Part shown: positions 9,135-18,855 of the stretch, in pieces
How positions within the stretch are numbered: position 1 is the first letter of the stretch
How the letters are laid out: the number at the start of each line of letters is the position of its first letter
From: Vibrio algarum
GTDB lineage: Bacteria > Pseudomonadota > Gammaproteobacteria > Enterobacterales > Vibrionaceae
Reading direction: 5' to 3'
NCBI RefSeq assembly: GCF_028204155.1
Contig: NZ_JAQLOI010000001.1
Span: 2,108,001 to 2,172,000, forward strand
Length of the DNA: 64,000 bases
Made by a program: the position numbers and the translations under genes
The notes under the pieces: generated by a model
What the model was told of the DNA's origin: nothing
The model's input: only the letters and a program-made list of their open reading frames with translations
Databases searched by the model: none

Positions 9135-10967
9135 TTAAAACTTGTAGGTGTCGTTAATAATGGTAACAGGCTCATACGCTGTGCCTTTCTTCATCTCGGA
9201 TAATGTCTCTTTCTTGGCATCCTGATCAATCCAATAAGTTCCTAGATCTGAAGGCGCTCCTGTACTAAACAGACTCTCTGTTTTTTTCGTCATAGGCTGC
9301 TCAGGAAATTTCATCCAACGCCAATGTGCACTACGTGTATATGGCACCATGTAACCCGGAATAATAATACTCGCATCATCGACTATTTTCTGAATAGTTC
9401 GAGAAAGATCTTCGCGTTTTTCTCGGCTAAATTCAGAACGAAACTCCATGATAAGTTTATCTAACTCAGGGGTACTGTAGTTGGTAAAATTATTTGTTTG
9501 TGGCTTATTTGCGTTCGCTGAATGCAAGTATTCCCAATAATGCGGCTGAGATCCGGACCCCATACCGTGGAAAGAAATTTCGTGTTTTTTCTCACTAACG
9601 TATTTAAACGCAGAGGAACCGTCTATAAGGTTCAACGTAAATTCTAAGCCTGCTAGCTTCGCCTGCTCCTTTAAATAAGCAAGTCTAGGTGTATGAAATC
9701 TCGCTGAATACGTAATAGCGAACGTCAGTTTTTCGCCTTTATCATTTACTCTAATACCATCTGGACCCATTTGGCTAAAACCAGCTTTATCAAAATATTC
9801 AGCTGCAAGTGCAGGCTCAAATTTAGGGGCTGTTATCGACTCATTGGTGAATTTTTCTTGGCCAACCCCCATTCCATTAGGCTGACGTGAATAATCACCG
9901 CGAAGTACATTTTCAATCATACCGTCAAAATCGGTAGCATGTGCAATACCTTTACGAACATTAATATCATCCAAATTAGGCTTTGCTGTATTGAGCCACA
10001 TACCTCCGGCCCCTTGAGGTACTTGATTGAACCCCCAAAACTTTTGCACATACCCTTTTTGATAAATTTTTCCGTTAGATTTTTCATGCCATAGAGTAGG
10101 ACGAACCAAGTGATAGGAATCTAAGTCACCTTTTTCAAAGTGTTTTCTCGCAATATCATCGTCTCTAATAACCTGAACTCTGATTTTTTCAACGTTATAG
10201 CGATTTTTATAGTAAGGGTTACTATATCCCCACCAATCTTCGCCGACATGTTTGAACGTTATAGAACGCCCTTTTTTGACCTTATCTATTGCATAAGCCC
10301 ATGTAGTTGGCTCTGCTTTAAAGTTATATTTTTTGACAAAATTATCATCTACACCATCACTATTTTCATCCGTATCTGGCTTGTAGAAATGTTTTGGTCT
10401 TGGCGCCATATTGGTGCTCTCTAAAAGATCTTTTTTGTCTTTAGCTTCGGATAAAGTAACCGAAATAGTATATTGATCATATTTAACTACATCTTTTAAA
10501 ACCGTTGTGTAATAGGTGTTATACCAAGGAGCAACGATATCTTTTGAGCGCATTAGGGTCAGTACATAAGTAAAATCATCTGCTGTTACAGGCTCACCAT
10601 CAGACCACTTCGCTTTAGGGTTTAACCTAAAAAATACCGTTTTGTGGTCTTCGCTAAATGCCCATTCAGTAGCAAGATCTGGAATCCATTCATCCGTGTT
10701 TGGATGCTTGCTAACCAGCGCAGGATGCGCATCGAGCAACCAAGCTCGAAAAGAACCGTTGGCATCAGGCCCAACCGTTCGAAACGTTTGTGGAAAGCTG
10801 GAAATAGATGTACGAAACGTACCGCCAAACTCTGCCTTATCAGAAGCGAAAAGTGGCTCATCTACGTTGGTTTCCCACGTTAAGTTGGCTGGCAAAGGTT
10901 GATCTGCCCAACCAAAAAAAGAACAACCCGACAGAATCACCGCCGTTAGAGTTTTATTTATTCTCAT
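9135..10967 (-). CDS. Extracellular solute-binding protein, YejA-like (peptide ABC transporter)
   Basis: About 610 residues, family 5 periplasmic binding protein. The chosen ATG (10967) gives a normal signal peptide (MRINKTLTAVILSGCSFFGWA) and has AAGGA upstream; an in-frame 19-residue extension to 11024 would bury it. The Cys in the signal region could be a lipobox-like site but lacks a good LxxC context. Motifs such as WAFSEDHKTVFFRL...KWSDGEPVTADDF, and a C-terminal region with GSQPHYWEYLHS, resemble YejA rather than OppA. It is predicted to deliver oligopeptides to the adjacent permeases. Its place as third gene, after the permeases, differs from E. coli, where yejA is first. Confidence 0.87.
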   Translation of the reverse strand: MRINKTLTAVILSGCSFFGWADQPLPANLTWETNVDEPLFASDKAEFGGTFRTSISSFPQTFRTVGPDANGSFRAWLLDAHPALVSKHPNTDEWIPDLATEWAFSEDHKTVFFRLNPKAKWSDGEPVTADDFTYVLTLMRSKDIVAPWYNTYYTTVLKDVVKYDQYTISVTLSEAKDKKDLLESTNMAPRPKHFYKPDTDENSDGVDDNFVKKYNFKAEPTTWAYAIDKVKKGRSITFKHVGEDWWGYSNPYYKNRYNVEKIRVQVIRDDDIARKHFEKGDLDSYHLVRPTLWHEKSNGKIYQKGYVQKFWGFNQVPQGAGGMWLNTAKPNLDDINVRKGIAHATDFDGMIENVLRGDYSRQPNGMGVGQEKFTNESITAPKFEPALAAEYFDKAGFSQMGPDGIRVNDKGEKLTFAITYSARFHTPRLAYLKEQAKLAGLEFTLNLIDGSSAFKYVSEKKHEISFHGMGSGSQPHYWEYLHSANANKPQTNNFTNYSTPELDKLIMEFRSEFSREKREDLSRTIQKIVDDASIIIPGYMVPYTRSAHWRWMKFPEQPMTKKTESLFSTGAPSDLGTYWIDQDAKKETLSEMKKGTAYEPVTIINDTYKF

Positions 10968-10992
10968 ATATACATCCTTGTGTACGTTACAT

Positions 10993-12039
10993 TTAGCTGT
11001 ATCGTGTAAATTTCTTTGGATCAAAAGCTGCGCGAACTGCTTCGCCGATAAATGTCACCATAACTAAGACTAAAACGATTGAAGTGACGACAGACATTAC
11101 AATCCAAGGAGAATCCAGATTGGACTTACCTTGCTGCAACAATTCTCCCCATGAGGGGGTTGGAGGCATTAAACCGAGCCCTAAATAGTCCAACGCGGTC
11201 AGGGCCGTAATATTTCCTGCAATAGTAAACGGTGCTAACGTAACTATCATCACCATTGTATTCGGCAAAATATGCTTAAAAAGAATACGAGCGGTTGATG
11301 CACCTAATGCTCTAGCGGCCAGCACATATTCTCTTGCGGACTCTTTATAAGTCATCGTCCTCATGTACCAAGTCATGCCCATCCAACCAAACAGAACATT
11401 GATAAACACAAACAAAGTAAAAGTAGGTTGAATAATCGAAACCAATATCATAATAACGTACAAGAATGGCACCATAGACCAAACTTCGATCACTCGTTGA
11501 AAAATGAGGTCAAATTTTCCACCCCAAAAGCCCATCGCACAACCAACCGCAGTGCCTATTATGTATGAAATGACCATTGTGATTACAGCAAACCCCATCG
11601 CAATTCGAAAGCCATACACTAGGCGAGCCAAAATATCACGACCAATAATGTCTGTGCCCAAGTAGTGTTTGTTTTTTGCATCTGGTGCTGTAGGTGGATA
11701 GCCACTACTAAAATCTTGTTCGTATGGATTCCAAGGTATTATTGGTAAAAAGACGAAATCACCGCTCTCTTCTTCAGAAAATTTTTGTTTTAATTCTCTG
11801 TAGTTCGTCTCTGAAAGGTAATCGAGACCGTATTCAGTACCGGGTATCACATCTGACAATACGGGAAAGTAATATTCACCTTGATAACTCACGACCAGCG
11901 CTTTGCTGTTGACAAATAATTCCGCAATTATTGATAGCAACAAAAGAGTAGATAAAATAATAAATGACCAGTACCCACGTTTGATCTCTTTAAAACGTTT
12001 TATCTTTCTTTGAGTTAGAGGATCTATTTTAATTTTCAT
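10993..12039 (-). CDS. yejE: Peptide ABC transporter permease, YejE-like
   Basis: About 348 residues. The N-terminal transmembrane helix follows the basic motif KIKRFKEIKRGYWSF, then a periplasmic insert (HYLGTDIIGRDILARL) and five core helices with the inner-membrane permease loop EYVLAARALGAS. All match the YejE/OppC class. The upstream permease stop (TGA at 12041-12043) and this ATG are one base apart, so translation is probably coupled; a TTG at 12051 is the less likely alternative. It forms a heterodimeric channel with the YejB-like protein. Confidence 0.9.
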   Translation of the reverse strand: MKIKIDPLTQRKIKRFKEIKRGYWSFIILSTLLLLSIIAELFVNSKALVVSYQGEYYFPVLSDVIPGTEYGLDYLSETNYRELKQKFSEEESGDFVFLPIIPWNPYEQDFSSGYPPTAPDAKNKHYLGTDIIGRDILARLVYGFRIAMGFAVITMVISYIIGTAVGCAMGFWGGKFDLIFQRVIEVWSMVPFLYVIMILVSIIQPTFTLFVFINVLFGWMGMTWYMRTMTYKESAREYVLAARALGASTARILFKHILPNTMVMIVTLAPFTIAGNITALTALDYLGLGLMPPTPSWGELLQQGKSNLDSPWIVMSVVTSIVLVLVMVTFIGEAVRAAFDPKKFTRYS

Positions 12040-12040
12040 G

Positions 12041-13066
12041 TCATTGCCCAAACTTCACTCGTGGGTCGACAAGGGCGACGCACATATCTGAAAGAATATT
12101 ACCGACCAAAAGCATCGTCGCATTTATGGCTACAATACCCATAACGACGGGATAGTCTCTCTCTACAATAGATTCATAACCAAGAAGTCCTATTCCGTTA
12201 ATATCAAAAATAACCTCAATCAAGAAAGACCCTGTCATGAAAAATAGCAACGAATTTCCAAAGTGACTTGCTATTGGTATTAGGCTATTTCTCAATGCGT
12301 GTTTACGAACGGCTTGCCTAAATGGCAAACCCTTCGCTATCGCTGTTCGAATATAATCCGCTGACAAATTTTCCATCAGGTTATTTTTCATTGTCATCGT
12401 CAGCGTTGCGAAATCGCCAATCAGATAACAGATGAGTGGTAAAACTGCATGCCATAAAACATCTCGTGCTTGTTCATAAAACGTCTCATAATCATCAAAA
12501 TCGTCACCAACAAACCCACCCATTGGAAACCATTCCAAATGGTAGGCAAACCAGGTAATCAAAAGCACACCGACGACATAACCAGGTAAGGCGTAACCGA
12601 TAAAAATTGCAATCGAAGAGAGAGAGTCGAACACGGAACCGTGCTTAAGGGCTTTAAAATACCCCAATGGAATAGATATGAAATAAGCGATAAAAAATGT
12701 CATTCCACCATAAAACAACGAGACGGGTAATCGTTCAGCAATCATGTCTGTTACTGGCTCGTAATAGCGCGTTGACTCACCAAAGTCGAGAGACATTATC
12801 TTAGTGAGCCATTCCCAATACGCTTCTACAACTGGTTTATCTAGTCCATAAAAAGCGTTGAGTTGTGCGATCTGATCTTCAGAAAGTGCCGAGCTAGCGC
12901 CTACGTCATTACTGACTGCAGTTTCACTACTATTGAATTGGATACTAGAAAGAATTCGCTCAACTGGCCCACCAGGAACTAAGCGAGTAATAGCAAATAT
13001 GAGGATAGTAATTCCTATAAAGGTCGGAATAACCAACATCATCCTACGTAAAAAATAATCGAACAC
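12041..13066 (-). CDS. yejB: Peptide ABC transporter permease, YejB-like
   Basis: About 341 residues, first gene of the operon. Starts VFDYFLRRMMLVIPTFIG from GTG at 13066, with GGGAG nine bases upstream; the TTG at 13084 lacks a site. It contains the YejB/OppB hallmarks RLVPGGPVER, LDFGES and the EAA-type loop ADYIRTAIAKGLP, with about six transmembrane helices. The PGGPVE motif and the periplasmic insert around FVGDDFDDYETF are closer to YejB than to OppB/DppB. In E. coli this family imports oligopeptides and microcin C; the substrate here is not determined. Confidence 0.9.
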   Translation of the reverse strand: MFDYFLRRMMLVIPTFIGITILIFAITRLVPGGPVERILSSIQFNSSETAVSNDVGASSALSEDQIAQLNAFYGLDKPVVEAYWEWLTKIMSLDFGESTRYYEPVTDMIAERLPVSLFYGGMTFFIAYFISIPLGYFKALKHGSVFDSLSSIAIFIGYALPGYVVGVLLITWFAYHLEWFPMGGFVGDDFDDYETFYEQARDVLWHAVLPLICYLIGDFATLTMTMKNNLMENLSADYIRTAIAKGLPFRQAVRKHALRNSLIPIASHFGNSLLFFMTGSFLIEVIFDINGIGLLGYESIVERDYPVVMGIVAINATMLLVGNILSDMCVALVDPRVKFGQ

Positions 13067-13199
13067 TAAGTCTTGTTCTCCCAATCCATGGTTATTGGCA
13101 AATCTATAATTTTTCTATTTCATTATGCATACTTCCATTAATCATATAGTTAATGTTAGCTCTAGTTCCAGTAAAAGTGCTCTTTGTTATCAATAGAAT

Positions 13200-13229
13200 G
13201 AAAAAAACCTAGCCATAACTAGGTTTTTA
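13200..13229 (-). terminator. Terminator downstream of tfoY
   Basis: AAAAACCTAG / CTAGGTTTTT stem around CCATAA, with T runs in both directions. It is placed 26 bp after the tfoY stop and before the ABC operon promoter. Confidence 0.75.
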
Positions 13230-13254
13230 ATCAATAAAAGCCTTAAACGTATAA

Positions 13255-13841
13255 TTATGCTAAATTAGATGAACGCCTCAGCTCGTTTTTTGTTGTTTCC
13301 GTTAGCAGTTTCCAGTGGATACCTTCTACTGCACCTGCAAATTTCCATAACAGACTAATATCCGTCTTATCTCCGTATTTGCACTGAACTTTCCGATAAA
13401 CCTCAACAGCACCGCATTCCATAAACGTATGTACATCTACTATACCGGATTTTTTTACCATTCTTTCTAAAGTCAATCTCATGTTAGGTAAATCTCGAAG
13501 TCGTCGACTATCTGCAGATTTTCGAGATAGCCGATCCTCAATTGATATATGGATAGACTGGTTAATCAGGCTATCTAGCTGTGTATGGTTTTGATTGAAT
13601 AGTTTCGAAATATTGTAGTAATTAACTGTCACGACAGTTTGTTTTTTAACATGGCGGTATCGTTCGCACCCCAAAAACTAAGTTCCGAATCTAAAAGCTT
13701 CCCTCCCCTTAAATATAATGAGTCATCAGTGATAAGAACAAACATCGCATCTTCGAGAAATAACCCTATCCCTCCAAACATCGAGTGTTTTTGATAATCA
13801 CCAAATTTTTTTGCGTAACTATAAAACTCTGAATTATTCAT
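13255..13841 (-). pseudogene. tfoY: TfoY-like TfoX/Sxy family regulator, interrupted by one frameshift
   Basis: The N-terminal TfoX domain (FGDYQKHSMFGGIGLF...LYLRGGKLLD) is in one frame, and the rest (ERYRHVKKQTVVTVNYY, then the C-terminal helical domain RRLRDLPNMRLTLERMVKK...LLWKFAGAVEG) is in another. The switch falls in the T5G4 run (plus strand about 13670-13678). Adding one base there gives a continuous 195-residue product, the normal family length. KYRHVKKQT-type text and FGDYQK favour TfoY over TfoX. In Vibrio cholerae TfoY drives motility and type VI secretion and is preceded by a c-di-GMP riboswitch. ATG at 13841 has AGG six bases upstream. I think a sequence error is likelier than a true pseudogene. 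Confidence 0.75.
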
Positions 13842-14127
13842 GTTTAACCTCATCATTTACAATTTTACGTATGCAAACATCAAGGCCTTCAAAGACGATG
13901 TGAATTTTTAAATGGTATAAACGTATTTATTAGAATAGGTACCGCCTTCATAATACTACGTCCAACTCTTGCTGGTTTAATTCTCAAGAGTCATCTAAGT
14001 ATGATTAAGCTTGTTCTACGAGTAAGTTCACGCAAAGTCAGGTTTTTTGAACGCAATTAAAGATCTATTTATCTTTTACTGCATTTCCTCTTTTTAAAAG
14101 CCCACATCGGTAACGCTGTCCTTAATA

Positions 14128-15128
14128 ATGATTCAATTATTTGAATATGTGGCTGGTAGAGAAGTGCAAGCGCATGTAAGATTAGTCTCAAGTAAACAGG
14201 ACGAACTTCATGAATCATTTATCTTTTTTTGGCTACCTGAAAATAAGGCGGCCCTTTTAGACGGATTAGAATCTGAGTTTGCTCAATTGGTTGAGCAATC
14301 GATTCAAACCGGAAGAATTACCCTACCACCTATTCCCGAGGTGGTGCTTAAGATTCAACAATTAAGTTCACAAGAAGAAACTGGCGTATTCGATATCGCA
14401 GAATCGTTGATCGATGATCCTAGTTTGGCTGCGGTTGTGATACGCGTGGCAAATTCTGTTATCTTCAACAGACGAAATATTATCTGTACAGATATACAAA
14501 CTGCCGTCTCCAGACTCGGCATCTACAGAGTTCGTGATATTGTTACTGCCCAATCAATAGAACAATTAAAACACAGCTCTAACCTTTCAAAACATTGCCA
14601 AAAAATATTGATTAACAGCGCTGCGACCTCGAGAGAACTTGCTGCAACAATGCTGCTTGTCACTCAAGAAATCCAGAGTTATCAACCCGATGATTACGAC
14701 TATCTAGAGCCAGATAAAGCTCTGCTAGTGGGGTTACTCGCCGACATTGGACTTTTTTGTCTAGTGAGTGAATACCACTACTATTTAGACAACGGCAATT
14801 ATTTAGATGAAAACTTAGCCATGCATATCTTTGAGTCTCGATGTCCAATCACTAGCGAGTTAGTCCTAAAACACTGGATGTTTGATAAAGACTTTCTTGA
14901 AGTCGCAACCAACAAAGAAAGTCAGACGGAAAAAAAGAGATCAGCTATTTAGATATTGCTCGAATCGCTCACCATTTACTCATGTTTAGAAAGCACGATG
15001 AAGCTATTGATGATCATCATGTAGAAATTAACATTGCAGGAGCACAAGCGATGTATGAATTGAGTAACCTCTCTACTAATGAATTTAACACTCGCATTGC
15101 GGATGTTATGAATGCGACAGGCCTATAG
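14128..15128 (+). pseudogene. HDOD-domain protein, interrupted by one frameshift
   Basis: An HDOD (HD-related output) domain occupies the centre: ITLPPIPEVVLKIQQL, SLAAVVIRVANS, AVSRLGIYRVRDIV, and LVGLLADIGLF in place of the HD-GYP metal site. The frame stops at 14952, but the +1 frame continues with ISYLDIARIAHHLLMFRKHDEA to a stop at 15128. The switch is the A7 run at 14930-14936; one extra A gives 333 residues. HDOD proteins are signalling scaffolds in bacteria, often linked to c-di-GMP or stress regulation, without known catalysis. It is divergent from tfoY and 23 bp upstream of lysO. Confidence 0.75.
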
Positions 15129-15151
15129 GCACAACTCACACAGGTTCTAAC

Positions 15152-16055
15152 ATGTTTTCAGGGATGATTTTTATCTTTGCTCCACTCGTTGTGGGGTACC
15201 TATTTTCTATATCCAATATAAAAATACTAGACCAAATCAACGTCTATACCGCGAGGCTGGTATACGTAATCCTCTTTCTGATGGGGCTTAGTTTAGCGGC
15301 ATTAGATAATCTTGGTTCTAATTTACAAACGATTTTAAAGTACACATCAACCTTCTTTGTTTTGATGGCTATCTGCAATTTATTAGCGCTGCCATTAGTA
15401 GACAAACTACTTCCGCTCAAAACTGAACAGTCAAAAAAAGCTACCACTGTCATCTATGGCTATGGAATCTGTGAAGCTTATTTTGGTCGTAGGTTCTGGT
15501 TTGGTTATCGGTTTGTTGCTAAGCCTCGACCTAAGTTGGGTAGAAAGCGCCAGCGAATGGATATTGTTCTTTCTATTATTTCTTATAGGTGTTCAACTCA
15601 GAAACAGCGGCCTAACGCTCAAACAGATTTTACTCAATAAGCACGGAATGATCATCGCAGTGGTTATAGTCGTTACTTCTTGGATAGGAGGATTGCTCGC
15701 GGCTCTATGGTTAGAAATCCCACTCACTCGTGGATTAGCCATGGCCTCTGGTTTTGGATGGTATTCACTGTCAGGCATATTGATGGGCGATGCATTTGGC
15801 CCGGTATATGGTGGCGCATCTTTCATGATTGAATTATTAAGAGAACTCGTTGCATTAGTTATGATCCCCATGTTAATTCAGAGAAGGCCTTGTACGGCTA
15901 TTGGCTATGCTGGGGCTACAGCAATGGATTTTACACTGCCAGTAATTCAAACATCAGGTGGTGTTCGTTGCGTGCCTATCGCTATTGTCAGCGGTTTTAT
16001 TCTGAGCTTACTAGTACCCGTTTTTATGCTATTTTTCGTTTCACTAAGTGGCTAA
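15152..16055 (+). pseudogene. lysO: Lysine exporter LysO (YbjE/DUF340), interrupted by one frameshift
   Basis: Inner-membrane protein of the LysO family, which exports lysine (and the toxic analogue thialysine) in E. coli. The first half (FIFAPLVVGYLFSI...) and second half (VKLILVVGSGLVIGLLLS...GFGWYSLSGILMGD...GGASFMIELLRELVALVMIP) lie in different frames joined at the A7 run 15433-15439. Removing one A gives 300 residues against 299 in E. coli. GFGWYSLSGI and the ELLRE segment are family signatures. It sits near ybjL and grxA homologues, genes also neighbours of ybjE-region genes in enterics. Probably functional. Confidence 0.82.
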
Positions 16056-16152
16056 ACGAAAAATGTGATTACGAGCTCTCTTCTAAGCAGTTAATGAGAT
16101 GTTACTTGTTGCTACATTAGTGTAAACTTTATTACTTAAGTTAAACCCGTTT

Positions 16153-16180
16153 ATTCCCGCTAATTTTGCGGGTAATTTAA
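16153..16180 (+). terminator. Weak hairpin terminator after lysO
   Basis: CCCGC / GCGGG stem with a 7-base AT loop, followed by an AT-rich stretch without a clean T tract. Confidence 0.4.
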
Positions 16181-16209
16181 TCGCCTAAGAACATGACGAA
16201 GGAACGTAA

Positions 16210-16722
16210 ATGAAACGCTTTCTCATCGCAGCCCTATTATGTAGCGCCTCAACAATGTCTCACGCTGCCGATACACAATGCCTTTCAGGCAAATATGATG
16301 CATACATCGACGCATCTTTAACCTGGTATCAAGATCTTATTGAACTGACTACACAGCAATATCCGGATTTAGAAGAAGTTGGTGCTTGGTTCTACAATGG
16401 TCGTAAAAATCACTTCGAATTAAATAGAGGTGCGGTTCACTATTATCTTCAAGAAGATACTAGCAAAGTAGCAACTGAACAGCCGGTAGAAGCATGGTTA
16501 CAACTAGAACAAATTGATATTAAAAACCTAGCTGGTCACGATGACGAATTAGGTAAATTGGCGGCGGAGAGCTTTAATGACAGACAGTCAAAACCTCATG
16601 CTAAGAATTATGAACTACGCTCAGCGTTTGCAGACTTGCTAAGTCATCCAAATAAAATTGATGCTGTACTGAGCAAATACAATCAAGCCATCACTGACGC
16701 CGAAGCCATTAAGTGCCTGTAA
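16210..16722 (+). CDS. Periplasmic hypothetical protein
   Basis: A 170-residue protein with a Sec signal peptide (MKRFLIAALLCSASTMSHA). The mature helical domain has Cys near both ends (TQCLSGKYD... and ...EAIKCL), which may form a disulfide. GAAGGA lies upstream of the ATG. A strong terminator follows at 16776, so it is transcribed alone. I do not recognise the family; such proteins are seen in vibrios without an assigned function. Confidence 0.65.
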   Translation: MKRFLIAALLCSASTMSHAADTQCLSGKYDAYIDASLTWYQDLIELTTQQYPDLEEVGAWFYNGRKNHFELNRGAVHYYLQEDTSKVATEQPVEAWLQLEQIDIKNLAGHDDELGKLAAESFNDRQSKPHAKNYELRSAFADLLSHPNKIDAVLSKYNQAITDAEAIKCL

Positions 16723-16775
16723 TATAATCAATTAAAACTTAATGCATCATCTTTAACAATTGAGTTCTCATAATT

Positions 16776-16800
16776 AAAACGGGACATTGCTCCCGTTTTC
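16776..16800 (+). terminator. Rho-independent terminator
   Basis: AAAACGGGA / TCCCGTTTT stem with a 6-base loop, 50 bp before panP. Confidence 0.8.
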
Positions 16801-16851
16801 GTTTAGATTGAGCCACTCAAAATAGTCAACAATAATAAATACGTCTTTTGT

Positions 16852-18495
16852 ATGGTAACGGAAAACAAAACAGCAGATGTAAGTTTTGAAAGCTTGCTTC
16901 GAATCTTCACAATCCCAGAAGCCCCTGGCTCTGCACTCTCCAGAATAGAAGCAAAACTCTCGCAAAATTTGAATGAATTTTTGCGCGAGCATATTGTAGC
17001 TGAAGAAAAACCATTACGAGAAATTGAAAAAGATTTCTCTGAAGCCGCGATTCCTGAATCACCCGTATTTGTGTCTGATCATACTCAGCATTTACTGGAT
17101 ACACTTGTCTCACATTCAGTACACACATCTGCACCAAGTTTTATCGGTCATATGACCTCGGCATTACCATACTTTTTAATGCCGCTATCAAAAATCATGA
17201 TCGCTCTAAACCAAAACTTGGTGAAGATAGAAACATCGAAAGCTTTCACTCCACTTGAAAGACAAGTTTTAGGCATGTTACATCGACTGATATACCAACA
17301 AGACGAAGCTTTCTATAGCAAATGGATGCATAGTGCTAAGCACTCGCTAGGTGCTTTTTGTTCTGGTGGGACTATCGCCAATATCACTGCACTTTGGGTT
17401 GCTCGTAATAATGCCCTCAAAGCTACTGACTCTTTTAACGGTGTTGAAAATGAAGGGCTTTATAGTGCAATGAAACATTATGGCTATGAAGGCTTGGCTA
17501 TTTTGGTTTCAGATAGAGGCCACTACTCTCTCAAGAAAACAGCAAACATCTTAGGAATAGGCCAAGATTCGCTTATTTCGGTAAAAACCGATAAGAACAG
17601 TCGGCTTTGTATCCATGATCTCGAAGAAAAGATATCTCAATTAAAACACAAGAACATTAAGCCATTTGCAATAATTGGCGTTGCTGGCACAACCGAAACG
17701 GGCAATATCGATCCTATTCGTAAAATAGCCGAAATTAGCCAACGAGAAGGATGTCACTTCCACGTTGATGCTGCTTGGGGTGGTGCAACACTAATGTCAA
17801 ATAATCACCGAGGCCTTCTCGATGGTATTGAACTCGCTGACTCAGTAACTATAGATGCACATAAACAACTCTATATCCCAATGGGTGCAGGGATGGTTTT
17901 ATTCAAAAATCCTAATGATATGGCTGCAATTGAACATCACGCAGAATATATACTGAGAAAAGGTTCTAAAGACTTAGGTAGCCACACATTAGAAGGTTCT
18001 CGTTCTGGGATGGCTATGCTTGTCTATTCTAGTATGCATATTATAAGCCGCCCAGGGTATGAACTTCTCATCGATCAAAGTATAGATAAAGCAAAGTACT
18101 TTGCTGAACTGATAAATGAGCAAACTGACTTCGAACTAATTTCAGAACCGGAACTTTGCCTGCTGACCTATCGATATGTCCCAGCTCTAACGGCTAAAGC
18201 GCTTCAGGTTGCCGACAATGATCAGAAGAAAAAACTGCATCGTCTATTAAATGGCTTAACAAAATATGTGCAAAAACGACAGCGAGAAGAAGGTAAATCA
18301 TTTGTATCGCGGACCCAACTTAACCCGCACAAATGGGATAAAATGAATACCATTGTATTTCGAGTCGTGTTAGCTAATCCGCTTACCACAAAAGAGATTC
18401 TCCAGTCCGTTTTAGACGAACAAAGAGAAATTTCTAATAACAGTGGCTCCTTGATGAAAGAAATTACTAAATTGACGCATTTAATTCTTAAATAG
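16852..18495 (+). CDS. panP: PLP-dependent aspartate 1-decarboxylase PanP
   Basis: A 547-residue group II decarboxylase of the glutamate-decarboxylase fold. It contains AFCSGGTIANITALW, the PLP-binding HVDAAWGG, and SVTIDAHKQLYIPMG with the Schiff-base Lys near residue 338. The sequence matches the Vibrio-type enzyme that makes beta-alanine for pantothenate in place of the pyruvoyl enzyme PanD. The N-terminus (VTENKTADVSFESLLRIFTIPEAP) is characteristic of this group. The ribosome-binding site is weak. A terminator follows at 18547. Confidence 0.88.
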   Translation: MVTENKTADVSFESLLRIFTIPEAPGSALSRIEAKLSQNLNEFLREHIVAEEKPLREIEKDFSEAAIPESPVFVSDHTQHLLDTLVSHSVHTSAPSFIGHMTSALPYFLMPLSKIMIALNQNLVKIETSKAFTPLERQVLGMLHRLIYQQDEAFYSKWMHSAKHSLGAFCSGGTIANITALWVARNNALKATDSFNGVENEGLYSAMKHYGYEGLAILVSDRGHYSLKKTANILGIGQDSLISVKTDKNSRLCIHDLEEKISQLKHKNIKPFAIIGVAGTTETGNIDPIRKIAEISQREGCHFHVDAAWGGATLMSNNHRGLLDGIELADSVTIDAHKQLYIPMGAGMVLFKNPNDMAAIEHHAEYILRKGSKDLGSHTLEGSRSGMAMLVYSSMHIISRPGYELLIDQSIDKAKYFAELINEQTDFELISEPELCLLTYRYVPALTAKALQVADNDQKKKLHRLLNGLTKYVQKRQREEGKSFVSRTQLNPHKWDKMNTIVFRVVLANPLTTKEILQSVLDEQREISNNSGSLMKEITKLTHLILK

Positions 18496-18546
18496 CTTTC
18501 AAAACTGTAATTTTTTTCGGCATCCTGTAACTATTGAATCAGGAAG

Positions 18547-18577
18547 GCGCAAATATTTACCAATTTTTGCGCTTTTT
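18547..18577 (+). terminator. Terminator after panP
   Basis: GCGCAAA / TTTGCGC stem with a 12-base loop and a T5 tail. Confidence 0.8.
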
Positions 18578-18855
18578 CTAATCTCATCGGTTCCAAAACT
18601 GAAATTTTGTTTGAACTTTGTCATAGATTAGCCATTTAGTCCCTCTTTTCACTCGCTTTTGTTTCAAGCTCACCGCCAGTTAGGTTTATACTTGTTGCAA
18701 TCATTGTTTGTGGTAATTGACTTTACTTACTACATCTACGACCGCTTTTAGTCCTCGCCTATTGATGGACTTACATTTTTATATTTTAAATTTGTAACGT
18801 TGAATTGGCATCGAGCCACACACTTATTTAGCTGCATTAACTATTAGATAATATT
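18578..18855. other. Intergenic region upstream of hexR
   Basis: Between the panP terminator and hexR I see only AT-rich promoter-like sequence. No HexR-type TGTAATTnnATTACA palindrome, tRNA or clear RNA structure was recognised. Confidence 0.4.

Noticed and set aside
10642..10902. Plus-strand frames inside the YejA-like gene
   Set aside because: They are antisense shadows of a well-supported gene with no ribosome-binding site or homology.
14025..14060. CACGCAAAGTCAGG on the plus strand, resembling a GEMM core ahead of the HDOD gene
   Set aside because: Only one of the two conserved segments is present and no P1/P3 pairing was found.
14101..14118. CATCGGTAACGCTGTCC resembling the 3' part of a GEMM riboswitch on the minus strand
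   Set aside because: The 5' conserved half is absent; the matching upstream sequence on that strand lies inside the HDOD coding region.
13255..16055. A decaying gene cluster (three adjacent pseudogenes)
   Set aside because: All three breaks are one-base homopolymer changes with otherwise intact domains, the same as elsewhere in the window.
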